From CAWHQZ01 sp963831645 (GTDB lineage: Bacteria; Pseudomonadota; Alphaproteobacteria; Rhizobiales; Aestuariivirgaceae), in the NCBI GenBank assembly GCA_963831645.1, contig CAWHQZ010000034.1:62001-126000 (forward strand): a stretch of DNA of 64,000 nt. Direction: 5' to 3'. Below are positions 29,683-39,400 of this stretch, one piece after another (positions within the stretch are counted from its first letter, which is position 1; each line of letters starts with the position of its first letter). The notes below the pieces were generated by a model. It was given only the letters and a program-made list of their open reading frames with translations, ran no database searches and was not told the DNA's origin. The position numbers were made by a program, and so were the translations under genes.

Positions 29683-31083
29683 TCAGTAGGCGAAGTCGCG
29701 AAACACTCGATCGATGTCGCCGCCCCATTCGTGATTGAAGAGAGCCACCAGATCCTCGGCACGGGTGCGATCCCTGGCGACGATATCATCGAGCACGTCG
29801 AGGAAAAAACATTCATCGCGTCCGCGCGACGCCTTCAGTGCGCGCTTCGCGAGACCGGCACGTGACAACTTCAGCACGTCGCGGGCGACATCGCGAACGC
29901 TGCGGCCACCGATGCGTGCCGCCAATGCGTGGCGAGGAACCGCCGCGCGCAGCTCCTCCCGCTGATCGGCCGTCCACCCCTTGACCAGATCCCAGGCGCC
30001 GTCGAGGGAAGTCTGATCATAGAGAATCCCGACCCACACGGCGGGCAACGCGCACAGGCCCCGCCATGGGCCTGAATCAGCGCCGCGCATCTCGAGATAT
30101 TTCTTCAACCGCACTTCGGGAAAGATCGTCGTCAGATGGTCGGACCAGTCCTGCATGGTCGGCCGTTGGCCCGGCAGCCGGGCAAGCCTACCGGCAAGAA
30201 AATCCTTGAAGCTCGCGCCGGCCACGTCGATGTAGCGACCGTCGCGGTAGACAAAGTACATCGGTACGCCGAGCGCATAGTCAACGTAGCGCTCAAACCC
30301 CATGCCGCTTTCGAATGCAAACGGAAGCAGGCCGGTACGGTCGGGATCGGTATCACGCCAGATTTCAGCGCGGAACGTCTTGTAACCGTTCGGCCGGCCT
30401 TCCAGGAAGGGTGAGTTGGCGAAGATCGCGGTGATGACCGGCTGCAGAGCGAGGCCAACGCGCAGCTTTTTCACCATGTCGGCTTCGGACGAGAAATCAA
30501 GATTGACCTGAACCGTGCACGAGCGAAACATCATGTCGCGGCCAAGCCTGCCCTTGCGGTCCATGTACGGCGCCATGATCTGATAACGTCCCTTGGGCAT
30601 CATGGGAATTTCGGCGCGCGTCCATTTGGGTGATACGCCCAGACCCAGAAATCCGATACCGAGCACGTCGCCGACTTCGCGTACCTGGGCCAGATGATTG
30701 TGCACCTCCTCGCAGGTGTCGTGGAGAGTTTCGAGCGGCGCCCCGGAGAGTTCGAATTGTCCGCCGGGCTCGAGTGAAATCGATCCTCCGCCGCTCGGAT
30801 CGGTCAGACCAATCAGATGGGAATTTTCCTCCACCGGTGACCAGCCGAAGCGATCCCGCAGGCCTTCAAGAAGCGCTTTGATCGAACGCCTGCCGTCGTA
30901 GGGGACCGGGCTCAGAGTATCGGTCAGAAACGGAAATTTCTCGTGCTCCGTGCCGATGCGCCAAGCTGCACGGGGCCGTGCGCCGGAGGCAAGGAACTCG
31001 ACGAGCTGGCCGCGAGTCTCAATCAGCGCACGGGCATCGGGCGTATCTTTGGTGGGCACGCTCAAGTCAGGGACCTTCGGCAT
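29683..31083 (-). CDS. gshA: Glutamate-cysteine ligase (plant/alphaproteobacterial type)
   Basis: First enzyme of glutathione synthesis, joining glutamate and cysteine with ATP. The 466-residue product belongs to the GCS2 class used by plants and alphaproteobacteria: RIGTEHEKFPF, SISLEPGGQFELSGAPLETLH, FLGLGVSPKW, MPKGRYQIMAPYM, SCTVQVNLDFSSE and GMGFERYVDYALGVPMYF are all typical. Full length, ATG start. It is the last clearly intact housekeeping gene before the accessory region; its upstream flank is filled with palindromes (31125-31223). Confidence 0.95.
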   Translation of the reverse strand: MPKVPDLSVPTKDTPDARALIETRGQLVEFLASGARPRAAWRIGTEHEKFPFLTDTLSPVPYDGRRSIKALLEGLRDRFGWSPVEENSHLIGLTDPSGGGSISLEPGGQFELSGAPLETLHDTCEEVHNHLAQVREVGDVLGIGFLGLGVSPKWTRAEIPMMPKGRYQIMAPYMDRKGRLGRDMMFRSCTVQVNLDFSSEADMVKKLRVGLALQPVITAIFANSPFLEGRPNGYKTFRAEIWRDTDPDRTGLLPFAFESGMGFERYVDYALGVPMYFVYRDGRYIDVAGASFKDFLAGRLARLPGQRPTMQDWSDHLTTIFPEVRLKKYLEMRGADSGPWRGLCALPAVWVGILYDQTSLDGAWDLVKGWTADQREELRAAVPRHALAARIGGRSVRDVARDVLKLSRAGLAKRALKASRGRDECFFLDVLDDIVARDRTRAEDLVALFNHEWGGDIDRVFRDFAY

Positions 31084-31124
31084 CTCCAGAAGCTGGCTGA
31101 GCGGGCTTCTCTAGCGCTGTTTCC

Positions 31125-31223
31125 GGCGAAGTGGAATCACTTCGCCGACAAGAAACCGCGCCAGATACAATGGTGGAGCAGGTTCTTATCGGAAAAGTGT
31201 GTACACTTTTCCGGAACCTGCTC
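31125..31223. repeat. Two intergenic palindromes, rhizobial repeat type
   Basis: GGCGAAGTG-GAAT-CACTTCGCC at 31125-31146 is a perfect 9-bp stem. A longer interrupted palindrome at 31176-31223 starts GAGCAGGTTC, has GGAAAAGTGTGTACACTTTTCC in the middle and ends GAACCTGCTC. Such dispersed palindromes are common between genes of Bradyrhizobium and its relatives. They lie upstream of gshA and directly abut the inverted-repeat element that follows. Confidence 0.75.
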
Positions 31224-31392
31224 TAGCAAGAAACAAAACCGCGAGTCATGCGGCAGCCGGCGTGATCTGTCGGCGTGATCTGGACGCCGACGACGATCCC
31301 GCTACACTCTATAGCACAGCACCAACAGGTGCCCGTTTCATGTCCAGCGGGTCGCTGGTGGCCGCATGACTCGCGGCTTTGTTTCTTGCTAG
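31223..31392. mobile_element. 170-bp element with 32-bp terminal inverted repeats
   Basis: The left end (31223-31254) reads CTAGCAAGAAACAAAACCGC plus GAGTCATGCGGC; the right end (31361-31392) is its reverse complement with one mismatch in 32. The interior has a doubled CGGCGTGATCTG. On the minus strand a short frame ends D-P-L-D-M-K-R-A-P-V-G-A-V-L-stop, perhaps the tail of a transposase. The right end stops exactly where similarity to the IS110-type transposase begins. A diverged partial copy is at 54727-54830. It could be a MITE or the internal-deletion remnant of an insertion sequence. Confidence 0.75.
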
Positions 31393-31920
31393 GATTGAAT
31401 CCGCGGATACCGAGCCGGATCAACGTTGCTTTCAGGCTCTCGCGCTCGCGGCTAGGCCGCTTGGCATCTTCGTCCTTGATTGTCGGGATCGCTACCATCT
31501 TGCAGTGATCACGCTCGCCACGCAGCCAGCCGAGAAAAACGCGTTTGAGCAGCTTTCGAGCCGATCGGTCTTGGCGCGCTGGCGCTCACGCGACACCGCA
31601 ACGCTGGTCGGATGGATCACATAGGCTTCGATCCGTCGTGCCCCACAGCCACCGCGCCAGCCAAAAACCGTCGCGGCCAGCTTCGAAAGCCCTACGATCC
31701 GCTCGATCTTATGGCCGGCTTTGACGGCCTCCTTCCGCCATCGCTGCAACAGCACCAAGAGCGCTTCCTCATCCGCACCCTGCTTCTTCAGGGGCTGCCG
31801 CGTGAGGCCAGGGACAAGACCCGCGATCAGCCAGCTCTTGAATCTCAATTCAATCACCGCAACCAGCGTGCTAGTCTGATCGAAGGCGACGAGAGATCGG
31901 CTCAAATCGTTCCGTTTCAT
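31393..31920 (-). pseudogene. Truncated IS110-family transposase
   Basis: Minus-strand remnant of an IS110-group DEDD transposase/recombinase. The first frame starts KRNDLSRSLVAFDQTSTL and continues through GLVPGLTRQPLKK, EALLVLLQRWRKEAVKAGHKIERI and ARRIEAYVIHPTSVAVSRERQRAKTDRLE. A small indel then changes frame, and the text resumes as MVAIPTIKDEDAKRPSRERE and KATLIRLGIRGFNP, with about a dozen expected residues missing. The rest, including the C-terminal domain, is gone; the 170-bp inverted-repeat element begins at the break. Clearly non-functional. Confidence 0.85.
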
Positions 31921-31994
31921 CGGACGCTCCATCTGTCGGTTTCACAGCAACGATGGTGCCATGTCCTCGTCGCCTACCCCATAGCATCTCCTTT

Positions 31995-32064
31995 GGAGGT
32001 TTTCGTACGCCGGCCACCTGAGCACGCGGTCTCGTTTGCGAGTGGCCGGCATCCGAAAACCTTC
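31995..32064. repeat. Long hairpin, 23-bp arms, between tetR and the IS110 remnant
   Basis: Arms 31995-32017 and 32042-32064 match at 20 of 23 positions when one is reversed and complemented (core GCCGGCCAC ... GTGGCCGGC and TTTTCG ... CGAAAA), with a 24-base loop. It lies 90-150 bp downstream of the tetR stop and 75-145 bp upstream of the transposase start. It could be a tetR terminator, part of the IS110 non-coding end, or another palindromic repeat. Confidence 0.6.
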
Positions 32065-32149
32065 ACACGAGCAGACATTGCCGCCGTCCACAAAAACGCC
32101 ATTCGCCCACCCCCCAACGCCGCGATCAGACCTTCCTGGCGTTCTGCTA

Positions 32150-32737
32150 CTACGACGCGCCAAGGGCTCGAAGCACCGCTTCAAGAGCTTGGCGTGGCAA
32201 CTCGGGCCGGGCGCCTCGCTCGAGAATGCCGCGTGCCACCTGCAGCCATATGCCGATCACGATGTCGGCTGCCAGCTCTACGTCCCGCACGCTAACGCGG
32301 CCCTGGACAATCGCTTCGGCGATGTCCGCCTTGAGATTCGCGCGGACACCCAGGCCGAACTCAGTGGGGGATTGCGAGCTCTGAACCACGAGGCGCGCCC
32401 AGTCGGCGTCAGAAATCGCTCTTTCTAGGAATTGCGTGAACGCGAAAGAGAGGCGCTCGATCGGATCCCGCAGCTTGAGCCTGGCCGGTGTCAGCATCTC
32501 GTCAAAGCTCTCACCGAGCTTGGCGCCCACCGCAGCGGCCAACTCATCGATGCTCTGGAAATGATAGTAGAACGTGCCCTTGGCGACATCCGCAGCATCA
32601 ACGACGGCATCTACCGTAAGCGCCTCGGGCGGATGCTCCGCAAGGAGCGTCGCTCCGGCTTCCACGATCTGCGCACGCGTCCTCGCCCGCTTCTCACGCC
32701 CGATCTCCGCCCTTCGCGCCAGATCAATCTTCGCCAT
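32150..32737 (-). CDS. TetR/AcrR family transcriptional regulator
   Basis: A 195-residue repressor. The N-terminal helix-turn-helix is clear: KRARTRAQIVEAGATLLAEH, ALTVDAVVDAADVAKGTFYYHF, then FQSIDELAAAVGAKL. The C-terminal ligand domain is helical and not assignable to a ligand. The gene is divergent from the decayed acetoacetate decarboxylase gene; the stretch between holds the imperfect palindrome GACCATATAGTC in a segment that is repeated at 34.2 kb before another gene. It probably represses itself and the ketone-body genes and, through the copied operator, the downstream block. The ligand is unknown. Confidence 0.88.
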   Translation of the reverse strand: MAKIDLARRAEIGREKRARTRAQIVEAGATLLAEHPPEALTVDAVVDAADVAKGTFYYHFQSIDELAAAVGAKLGESFDEMLTPARLKLRDPIERLSFAFTQFLERAISDADWARLVVQSSQSPTEFGLGVRANLKADIAEAIVQGRVSVRDVELAADIVIGIWLQVARGILERGARPELPRQALEAVLRALGAS

Positions 32738-32837
32738 TCGCCATGCCTTTCTTGCATTGCATAATTACGGAAGTACTCATATTGACCATATAGTCGGTTT
32801 GACCTAGTTGCGCAAATCGAAATTAGGGCCGGGTCAA
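32699..32837. repeat. tetR 5' end plus operator, copy A
   Basis: This segment covers the first 13 codons of tetR and its upstream region. It matches 34203-34352 in order and orientation: CCGATCTCCGCC, TTCGCCATGC, TTCTTGCATTGCA, TCATATTGAC-ATATAGTCG, TTTTGACCTA or its variant, and CCGGGTCAAC. The probable operator is the palindrome-like TTGACCATATAGTCGG at about 32782-32797. Confidence 0.75.
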
Positions 32838-32866
32838 CTCGCCTCGGCTCCCTCGTCGTTGCTTCC

Positions 32867-33424
32867 GTGCAACCTCCCGTTTTCCCGGTCTCGTTCCGGG
32901 GACGCATGGGCAGCTTCAGCCACTGCATGTTTCCCAATGACCATCCGCCCATTGCCGGCGGCCGCGAGCTGTGGGGCTTTCCCAAGAAGCTTGCGAGCCC
33001 ACTCTTCGCACGGAGACCGACACATTGGTGGGAACGCTCGACTACGGCCCGGTCCGCGTTGCGACCGCCACGATGGGCTACAAGCACAAACCCGCCGACC
33101 TCGCATCCATGCAGGCCTCGCTCGCGGAACCAAACTTCCTCCTCAAGATCATCCCCATGTCGACGACGGCACGCCGCGCATCTGCGAGCTCGTGGAGTAG
33201 TTTCCTGGAGGACATCCAACTGGGGGGCCTGGACCGGGCCGGCATCCCTAAATCTATGGTCGCATGCGCTGGCTCCTGTCGCCGGGCTGCCGGTGCTGGA
33301 GGTGGTTTCGGCGATGCACATTGTCGCCGATCTCACGCTCGCGCTCGCCAAGGTTGTGCATGACTACCTGTCGAAGGCCGAGCCCCGTTTTCAGAAAGGA
33401 AAAATCCATGAATCCGCAAAATGA
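32867..33424 (+). pseudogene. adc: Acetoacetate decarboxylase remnant
   Basis: Decayed enzyme that would split acetoacetate to acetone and CO2. The N-terminal third is missing. One frame reads FPVSFRGRMGSFSHCMFPND and GGRELWGFPKKLA, including the Schiff-base lysine pair (GFPKK). A one-base loss shifts to the next frame (LVGTLDYGPVRVATATMGYK, PNFLLKIIP), another loss to a third (DGTPRICELVE, then a stop), and further changes return to the first (GAWTGPASLNLW, VLEVVSAMHIVADLTLALAK, VVHDYL). At least four frame changes and a stop mark a true pseudogene. Runs into the bdhA remnant. Confidence 0.88.
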
Positions 33425-34164
33425 AATCTCATCGACCCAGCACGCGAGCGCCAGCAGCCGGCTGGTCGATAGGGTCGCCGTAGTCACAGGAGCCGCGAGC
33501 GGCATCGGCAAGGAGATCGCGCTCGCCTTCGCACGCGAGGGGGCAAGGGTCGTGATTGCGGATCTCGATCAGAAAGCGGCCCAACAGACGGCGTCCGAGA
33601 TCGATCAGGTCGCTCAGCGCGCGCTGGGGGTTGCGATGGATGTCAGCAACGAGGAGCAGGTGGGAGCCGGGATGGCGCATGTGATCCAAACCTTCGGGCG
33701 GCTGGACATCCTGGTCAGCAACTGGATCGGGGCCTTCCTGACGACCCGTGCCGCCTTGCGGCAGATGTACAGCCAGAAGAGTGGCAATATCATCTACATG
33801 GGATCCGTGCACTCCAAGGAGGCGTCACCGCTCAAGGCTCCTTACGTCACCGCCGAGCACGGTCTGGTCGGCCTGGCCAAGGTCGTGGCGAAAGAGGGGG
33901 CCGCGCATGGGGTTCGTGCCAACGTGATCGGCCCTGGATTCGTCCGCACGCCGCTGGTCGAGAAGCAGAATCCCGGAGCAGGCGCGCGAGCTCGGGATAT
34001 CCGAGACGGATGTGATCAAGACGGTGATGCGAAGGAGACTATGGACGGCGAGTTCACGACTGTCCGCGAGGTGGCGGAGATAGCGGTATTCCTGGCGGCG
34101 TTCCCATCGGACGCGCTGACCGGCCAGTCGGTGGTGGTCAGCCATTGGATGGTTCATGCAGTAG
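33408..34164 (+). pseudogene. bdhA: 3-hydroxybutyrate dehydrogenase remnant
   Basis: Short-chain dehydrogenase of the ketone-body pathway, D-3-hydroxybutyrate to acetoacetate. The nucleotide-binding part is intact (VAVVTGAASGIGKEIALAFA), but the segment after DILVSN has lost about 25 residues in frame including the NAG motif. The catalytic Y-x-x-x-K has become YVTAE (lysine to glutamate at 33855-33857). Two compensating indels garble the stretch after PLVEKQ, and a surplus T shifts the end so that the normal ...SHGWFMQ-stop is only reached in another frame at 34164. It begins with ATG 33408 after AAAGGAAAA and was probably co-transcribed with adc. Confidence 0.87.
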
Positions 34165-34202
34165 CGGCTTCAGAGAAGCGCGTCCTCAACCGCCCTTCGC
34201 GC

Positions 34203-34352
34203 CCGATCTCCGCCGCTGCCGGATCACTTCACCGTTCGCCATGCATTCTTGCATTGCACAATTGCGCAATTCTCATATTGACTATATAGTCGTTTTGACA
34301 TACTTGTCGTTTTGACCTAATTGTCCAAATTGAAATTGAGACCCGGTCAACC
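34203..34352. repeat. tetR 5' end plus operator, copy B, with promoter-like motifs
   Basis: Diverged copy of 32699-32837. The tetR start codon is lost here, but the operator is improved to a perfect 12-bp palindrome GACTATATAGTC (34279-34290), followed by two direct repeats GTCGTTTTGAC. TTGACA at 34295-34300 and TAATTG at 34318-34323 are 17 bp apart and could drive the secreted-protein gene and the efflux genes. The copy probably puts them under the same TetR regulator. Confidence 0.7.
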
Positions 34353-34422
34353 GGTCAAGAAAGGAAGAAGCCCGCAATGACTACGCGAATCTATCGGCAA
34401 TTCGATCGAGGATCGAATCTTG

Positions 34423-34935
34423 ATGCAACAACATCGTCCCGGACCGAGCCGGCACTCGATCTTGCGGACGACACTGAATATACTGGCCGCGAGTGCAGTG
34501 CTCGGCGCCGCAGCAATCGCGCCAAATGCCGCGCTCGCGTTTGGCCCTCCTCCACCTCCGCCTGCCCTCGCTGGTCCACCCCCTGGGCTCGCTGGTCCTC
34601 CTCCTGGCGTCGGTGGTCTTCCTCGTCCTGGCCTCGCTGGCCCTCCTCCTCGCCCTGGCGTCGGTGGCCCCGCTGGTGTCCCTCGTCTCGGTAATCCTCC
34701 TGGTCTTCGTGGTGGTCGTCACGGTGTGCAGCGTAACCTTCATGGCCGCTCCGCAGCCAAAAGCTACGGCCGATCTGCACGCTATAGCTACGGCCGCAAC
34801 GGGGGGCGAAGTCGATATTATGGCGTCTATATCGATGGCAATTATGGCTCTTCCTCTAACTATGCCGATGACGGCTGCTACTATACCTACAGCTACAGGC
34901 GGCACAGGCGCGTCATCGTTTGCTCCGGAGACTGA
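34423..34935 (+). CDS. Secreted Pro/Gly-rich small protein
   Basis: About 170 residues. A signal peptide (TLNILAASAVLGAAAIAPNA, cleaved near AALAF) leads a run of PPPP, GPPPGLAGPPPG and GVGG repeats of about 60 residues, then a Y/R/S/G-rich C-terminus (YGRSARYSYGRNGG, GCYYTYSYRRHRR). Such small secreted proteins of unknown role are frequent in Hyphomicrobiales. The repetitive DNA keeps the other frames open too; this frame is chosen because it has the signal peptide and a sensible C-terminus. Start ATG 34423; a TTG directly before it is also possible. Lies behind the duplicated TetR operator. Confidence 0.6.
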   Translation: MQQHRPGPSRHSILRTTLNILAASAVLGAAAIAPNAALAFGPPPPPPALAGPPPGLAGPPPGVGGLPRPGLAGPPPRPGVGGPAGVPRLGNPPGLRGGRHGVQRNLHGRSAAKSYGRSARYSYGRNGGRSRYYGVYIDGNYGSSSNYADDGCYYTYSYRRHRRVIVCSGD

Positions 34936-35335
34936 GTGACGAGGGCAAGCTCACTGCACCCCGGTTCCGCAAGCACCGGGGTGCGGAGACATCGGCGTTC
35001 CGCCGAAGGTATGGACATGAAACAAAGAACCGGAATTATGGCAGCTCCAGCAAGTCTCAACCAGGTTGACGATGGAAGGCGAGCCGCGCGGTTGGTCGAC
35101 CTGAGCATGGGACTACTTTCATCGTATTCTATATTCTGAACTCCAGAAAGTAACTACCATGTCAGACCTCCACCACCACCCCGGCAGCGGTCAAGGTTCG
35201 GCCAGTCGATGCCCCCGCCTTCGCTGGAGACGTTTGCTTTCGTCTGCCCTTGATCCATATCAAAGCACCCCCTGGGTCTGGCGTCTCGTTCGGCGTCTCG
35301 TTCGGGGATGCCCCAATGTCAACATGGGGGGTAAA
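34936..35335. other. 400-bp non-coding stretch before the efflux genes
   Basis: Holds a perfect 9-bp stem (CACCCCGGT at 34957-34965 with ACCGGGGTG at 34975-34983) that may end transcription of the preceding gene, though no T-run follows, and a tandem duplication of GGCGTCTCGTTC at about 35281-35304. Short frames here have no family features. No promoter could be named with confidence. Confidence 0.45.
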
Positions 35336-36407
35336 ATGAGATTTACAGCCGTTTTTGCCTGGCTGTGCTTGGCTCTCCTGGGTGCTTGCGACAAGCCGCC
35401 TCCTCCAGCTGCCGAAATCCGGCCTGTCCGGACCGTCACCGCCGTTGCCGGCTCGGACGGAGAACCGGTCTCGCTCACGGGCCACATCAGCGCCCAGAAG
35501 GAGCAAAGCTTCGCGTTCCGCATCGACGGTCGCATGATCAAGCGCCATGTGGAAGTTGGGCAGGTGGTACGGCCCAACGACCTTATCGCCGAGCTCGACC
35601 CCCTGCCGCAGCGCGACGCCTTGGACGCAGCCCAGGCCAAGCTTACCTGCGGCGGAGGCCACTGTCCACGAAGCCAGCAATAACATGGAGCGCAAGCGGA
35701 CTCTGACGGGCCAGGGCTGGTCCACCAAGGCGGACTACGATGCCGCGGAGAGATCATTCAACACCGCCAAGGCCCAGCTCGATGTCGCCAAGGCGCAATT
35801 ACATGAGGCCGAGGACCATTTCAGCTACAGCGAGCTTCGGGCGGACGCGCCGGGCGTCGTGATCTCCAGGAGCGCGGAGGCGGGAGAGGTGGTAAAGGCA
35901 GGCCAGACGATCGTCACGGTCGCGCAAGATGGCGGGACGGACGCGGTCTTTGACGTGCCCGCAACCCTCATGCGCCAGATCTCCCCTGACGTCGTGGTCA
36001 CCGTCTCGCTGACCGACGATCCGCGCATCCGTACCACCGGCCGAGTGCGGGAGACCGCACCGCAGGCCGATCCGACAACCCGAACCTTCCGGGTCAAGGT
36101 CGGGCTGGACGAAATGCCCGAAGCCATGCGGCTGGGCGCGACCGTGTTCGGGCAAGCGCGCATGCTCGGAAGCAAGGGCATCGAGCTTCCGGCGACTGCG
36201 CTGACGATGGTCGACAACAAGCCGGCCGTGTGGGTGGTCGATCCCAAGAGCTTGCAAGTGTCGCTGCGCACCGTCGAACTGGAGCGGCACGGCTCTTCCA
36301 GCATCGTCGTGTCGCAGGGCATCGAGCCTGGCGAGCTGGTGGTCATCGCCGGCGTGCACGCGCTGCGGCCCGGGCAGAAAGTTCGCCTGCTCGGCGGGTC
36401 ATCATGA
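35336..36407 (+). pseudogene. RND efflux periplasmic adaptor (membrane fusion protein), frameshifted
   Basis: Adaptor of a tripartite RND pump. It starts as a lipoprotein: signal RFTAVFAWLCLALLGAC with the lipobox cysteine, then AEIRPVRTVTA, TGHISAQKEQSFAFRIDGR and the biotinyl/lipoyl-like half-motif. At about 35650 one surplus T after AKLT moves the frame; the rest (AAEATVHEASNN, QGWSTKADYDAAERSFNTAK, SELRADAPGVVISRSAEAGE ... GVHALRPGQKVRLL) continues in the next frame to 36407. Corrected length 356 residues, normal for the family. The ATG at 35336 follows a G-rich ribosome site. Paired with the RND transporter 19 bp downstream. Confidence 0.85.
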
Positions 36408-36426
36408 CAGGATTTGGCGGGCCATC

Positions 36427-39400
36427 GTGACAAGCTTCAATCTTTCAGCCTGGGCGATCACGCACCGCCCGCTCGTGCACTATTTCATGGCGCTGCTCGT
36501 CGTCATTGGCGTCGCCTCCTACATGAAACTCGGGCGCAACGAGGATCCTACCTTCACCATCAAGGCGATGACAGTGAGGACACAGTGGCCGGGCGCGACA
36601 CTCAACGACACGCTGCTGCAGATCACCGATCGCATCGAGCGCAAGCTGCAGGAGACGCCTTACCTCGACTACATCAAGAGCTACACCAACCCAGGTCAAT
36701 CGACGATCTTTGTCTATCTCAAGGGATCGACAGGGCCGAATGCGGTGTCGGACGCCTGGTACCAGGTCCGCAAGAAGATCAAAGACATCGAATTGACCCT
36801 CCCGCAGGGCGTCATCGGTCCGGTCGCCGACGACGAATTCGGGGATACATACGGCATCGTCTATCGGATTCACGGCGGACGGGTTCACCCATCGCGAGTT
36901 GCGCGACTACGTGGAGGAGATCCGGTCTCGCCTGCTGCAGGTGCCCGATGTCAACAAGGTGAACCTGATCGGCCAACAGGCCGAACGCATCTTCATCGAG
37001 TTCTCGCCCACCAAGCTCGCCGGCTACAGCCTCAAGCCTGCGGAGCTTGCAGCTGCGCTGCAGGCGCAGAACGCGGTCGCTCCTGCCGGCGTCATCACCA
37101 CCGACGAGGAGAGCATAACCCTGCGAGTGAGCGGCGCCATGGCGTCGGAAAAGGACATTCGGGAGATGAACTTCGATGTCGGTGGCCGGAATGTGCGGTT
37201 GGCCGACATTGCCGAGGTGCGGCGGGAATACTCTGATCCGCCGGATCCGATGTTCCGTATCAACGGCACACCCGGGCTGGGGCTGTCGATCTCGATGCGC
37301 GACGGAGGCGACGTGCTCGCGCTCGGCGAAAACATCCAGCATGCGATGGAGGAGCTGAAGGCGGACCTGCCGATCGGCATCGAGCCGGTCATGGTCGCCG
37401 ATCAGCCCGATACGGTTCACCATTCGATCGATGAATTCATGAAAGCGTTGTGGGAGTCGATCGCCATCGTCCTTGTGGTGAGCGTGCTCAGTCTCGGCCT
37501 GCGCGCAGGCGCCATCGTCATCATTTGCATTCCGCTGGTGCTCGCGATCGTGTTCGCGGCCATGTACGCGTTGGGGATCGACCTTCAGCGCATCTCCCTC
37601 GGGGCTCTCATCATATCTCTCGGCCTGCTGGTGGACGACGCCATGATCACCATCGAGAGCACTGTGTTCCGACTAGAGCGCGGGGACGATAAATCCCAGG
37701 CCGCCATATTCGCCTATGCGTCCACTGCCCTACCGCGCCTTACCGGCACACTCGTCACTGTTGCCGCATTCGTGCCGGTCGGCTTCGCGCGCAGCGACGC
37801 CGGCGAGTACACGTTTTCGCTTTTCGCGGTCGTGGCCCTCGCGCTGCTGGCCTCCTGGGTGGTCTCCGGCATCTGCGCACCGGTCGCCGGGATTGCGCTG
37901 CTGCGGCCGCCGAAGCATCCACATGGCGAGACACTGAGCGCACCGATGCGCCTGTTCAAACGCTGTCTGCTGGGGGCGATGCGGGCCAAGTGGATAACCA
38001 TTCTGGTCACGCTCGCCTTGTTCGCCGCATCGCTATGGGGGCTCCAGTTCGTCCCTGAGCAGTTCTTCCCGTCCTCCGACCGTTCGGAGCTCCTGGTGGA
38101 CCTGAAGCTGCAGGACAATGCCTCCGTGCCGGCCACGCGCGAGGCTGCAGCGGAGCTCGACAAGATGCTCGCCGCCGACCCCGATGTCGTGCGCTTCTCT
38201 ACCTATGTCAGGCAAGGCGCCATTCGCTTCTATTTGCCGCTCGACGTCGCGCTGCCCAACGACTTCTTCGCGCAGTCGATCGTGGTCACCAAGGGTCTGA
38301 AGGAGCGTGACCAGGTGCGCGCGCGTCTGGAGCAGGCGGTCGCAGTGCGAACTCCCCGCGGTGGTCGCACGCATCTATCCGCTCGAGCTTGGGCCTCCCG
38401 TCGGCTGGCCGGTCAAATATCGCGTCAGCGGACCGGACCTTGCGCGCGTGCATGAGATCGCGCTGAAGGTTGCCGAGCAGCTGGAGGCGATGACGGGGAT
38501 ACGCCACACCAACTTCGACTGGGCCGAGCCGGCGCGCGTCATGCGCGTACGGATCGACCAGGACCAGGCGCGCCAGCTGGGGCTCAGCTCCCAGGACGTG
38601 TCGCTGGCTCTCTATGGCGTTGTGTCCGGCAGCACGATCACACAGGTGCGCAACAGCATATACCTGATCAACGTTGACATGCGCGCAGAACACAGGGAGA
38701 GGACGTCGCTGGAATCGATCCGTTCGCTGCAAATTCCCCTGCGCGACGGAAACGTCGTACCGTTGCGCCAGATCGCCAGCTTCGAATACACCCAGGAATA
38801 TCCGATCGTCTGGCGGCGGGACCGGATCCCGACGCTGACAGTGCAGGCCGATGTAGTGCCGGGCCTGCTGCCGGCGACGGCAGTGAAGGCCGTGCAGCCC
38901 AGCATTGACCGGCTCGCGGCGACACTGCCCAGCGGCTACCGGATCGTTCCGGGTGGATCGGTCGAGGAGAGCGCCAAGGCCCAGGCGTCCGTGCAGGCAG
39001 TTTTGCCGGCAATGGCGGTCCTGGTCTTGACCATCCTGATGTTACAATTGCAGAGCTTCCAACGCGTGTTGCTGGTGCTGAGCGTGGCGCCGCTCGGCCT
39101 CATCGGCGTGGTTGCGGCACTGCTGCTGGCGCAGAAGCCGATGGGTTTCGTTGCGATGCTCGGCGTGCTGGCGCTCGTCGGCATGATCGCGCGCAATTCG
39201 GTCATCCTCATCGACCAAATTGAGATCGAGATTGCAGCCGGGCACCATCCCTGGGACGCCGTCGTGAGCGCCGCGATCCACCGGACCCGCCCCATCCTGC
39301 TCACCGCCGCGGCAGCGACGCTCGGGATGATCCCGATTGCACCGACTGTATTCTGGGGCCCGATGGCATTTGCGATTATCGGCGGGCTCACCGTAGCAAC

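Noticed and set aside
34377..34939. Two alternative open frames over the Pro/Gly repeat (34377-34694 and 34493-34939)
   Set aside because: Repeats of GCTGGTCCTCC type give W/S-rich or L/V-rich runs in the other frames; only the 34423 frame has a signal peptide and a sensible end.
34957..34983. Perfect 9-bp hairpin as a rho-independent terminator
   Set aside because: The stem is good but it is followed by CGGAGAC instead of a T-run, so I list it only as a hairpin in the gap.
35017..35139. Short plus-strand frame starting MKQRTGIMAAPASLNQ
   Set aside because: No ribosome site, no family resemblance and an atypical composition; likely chance.
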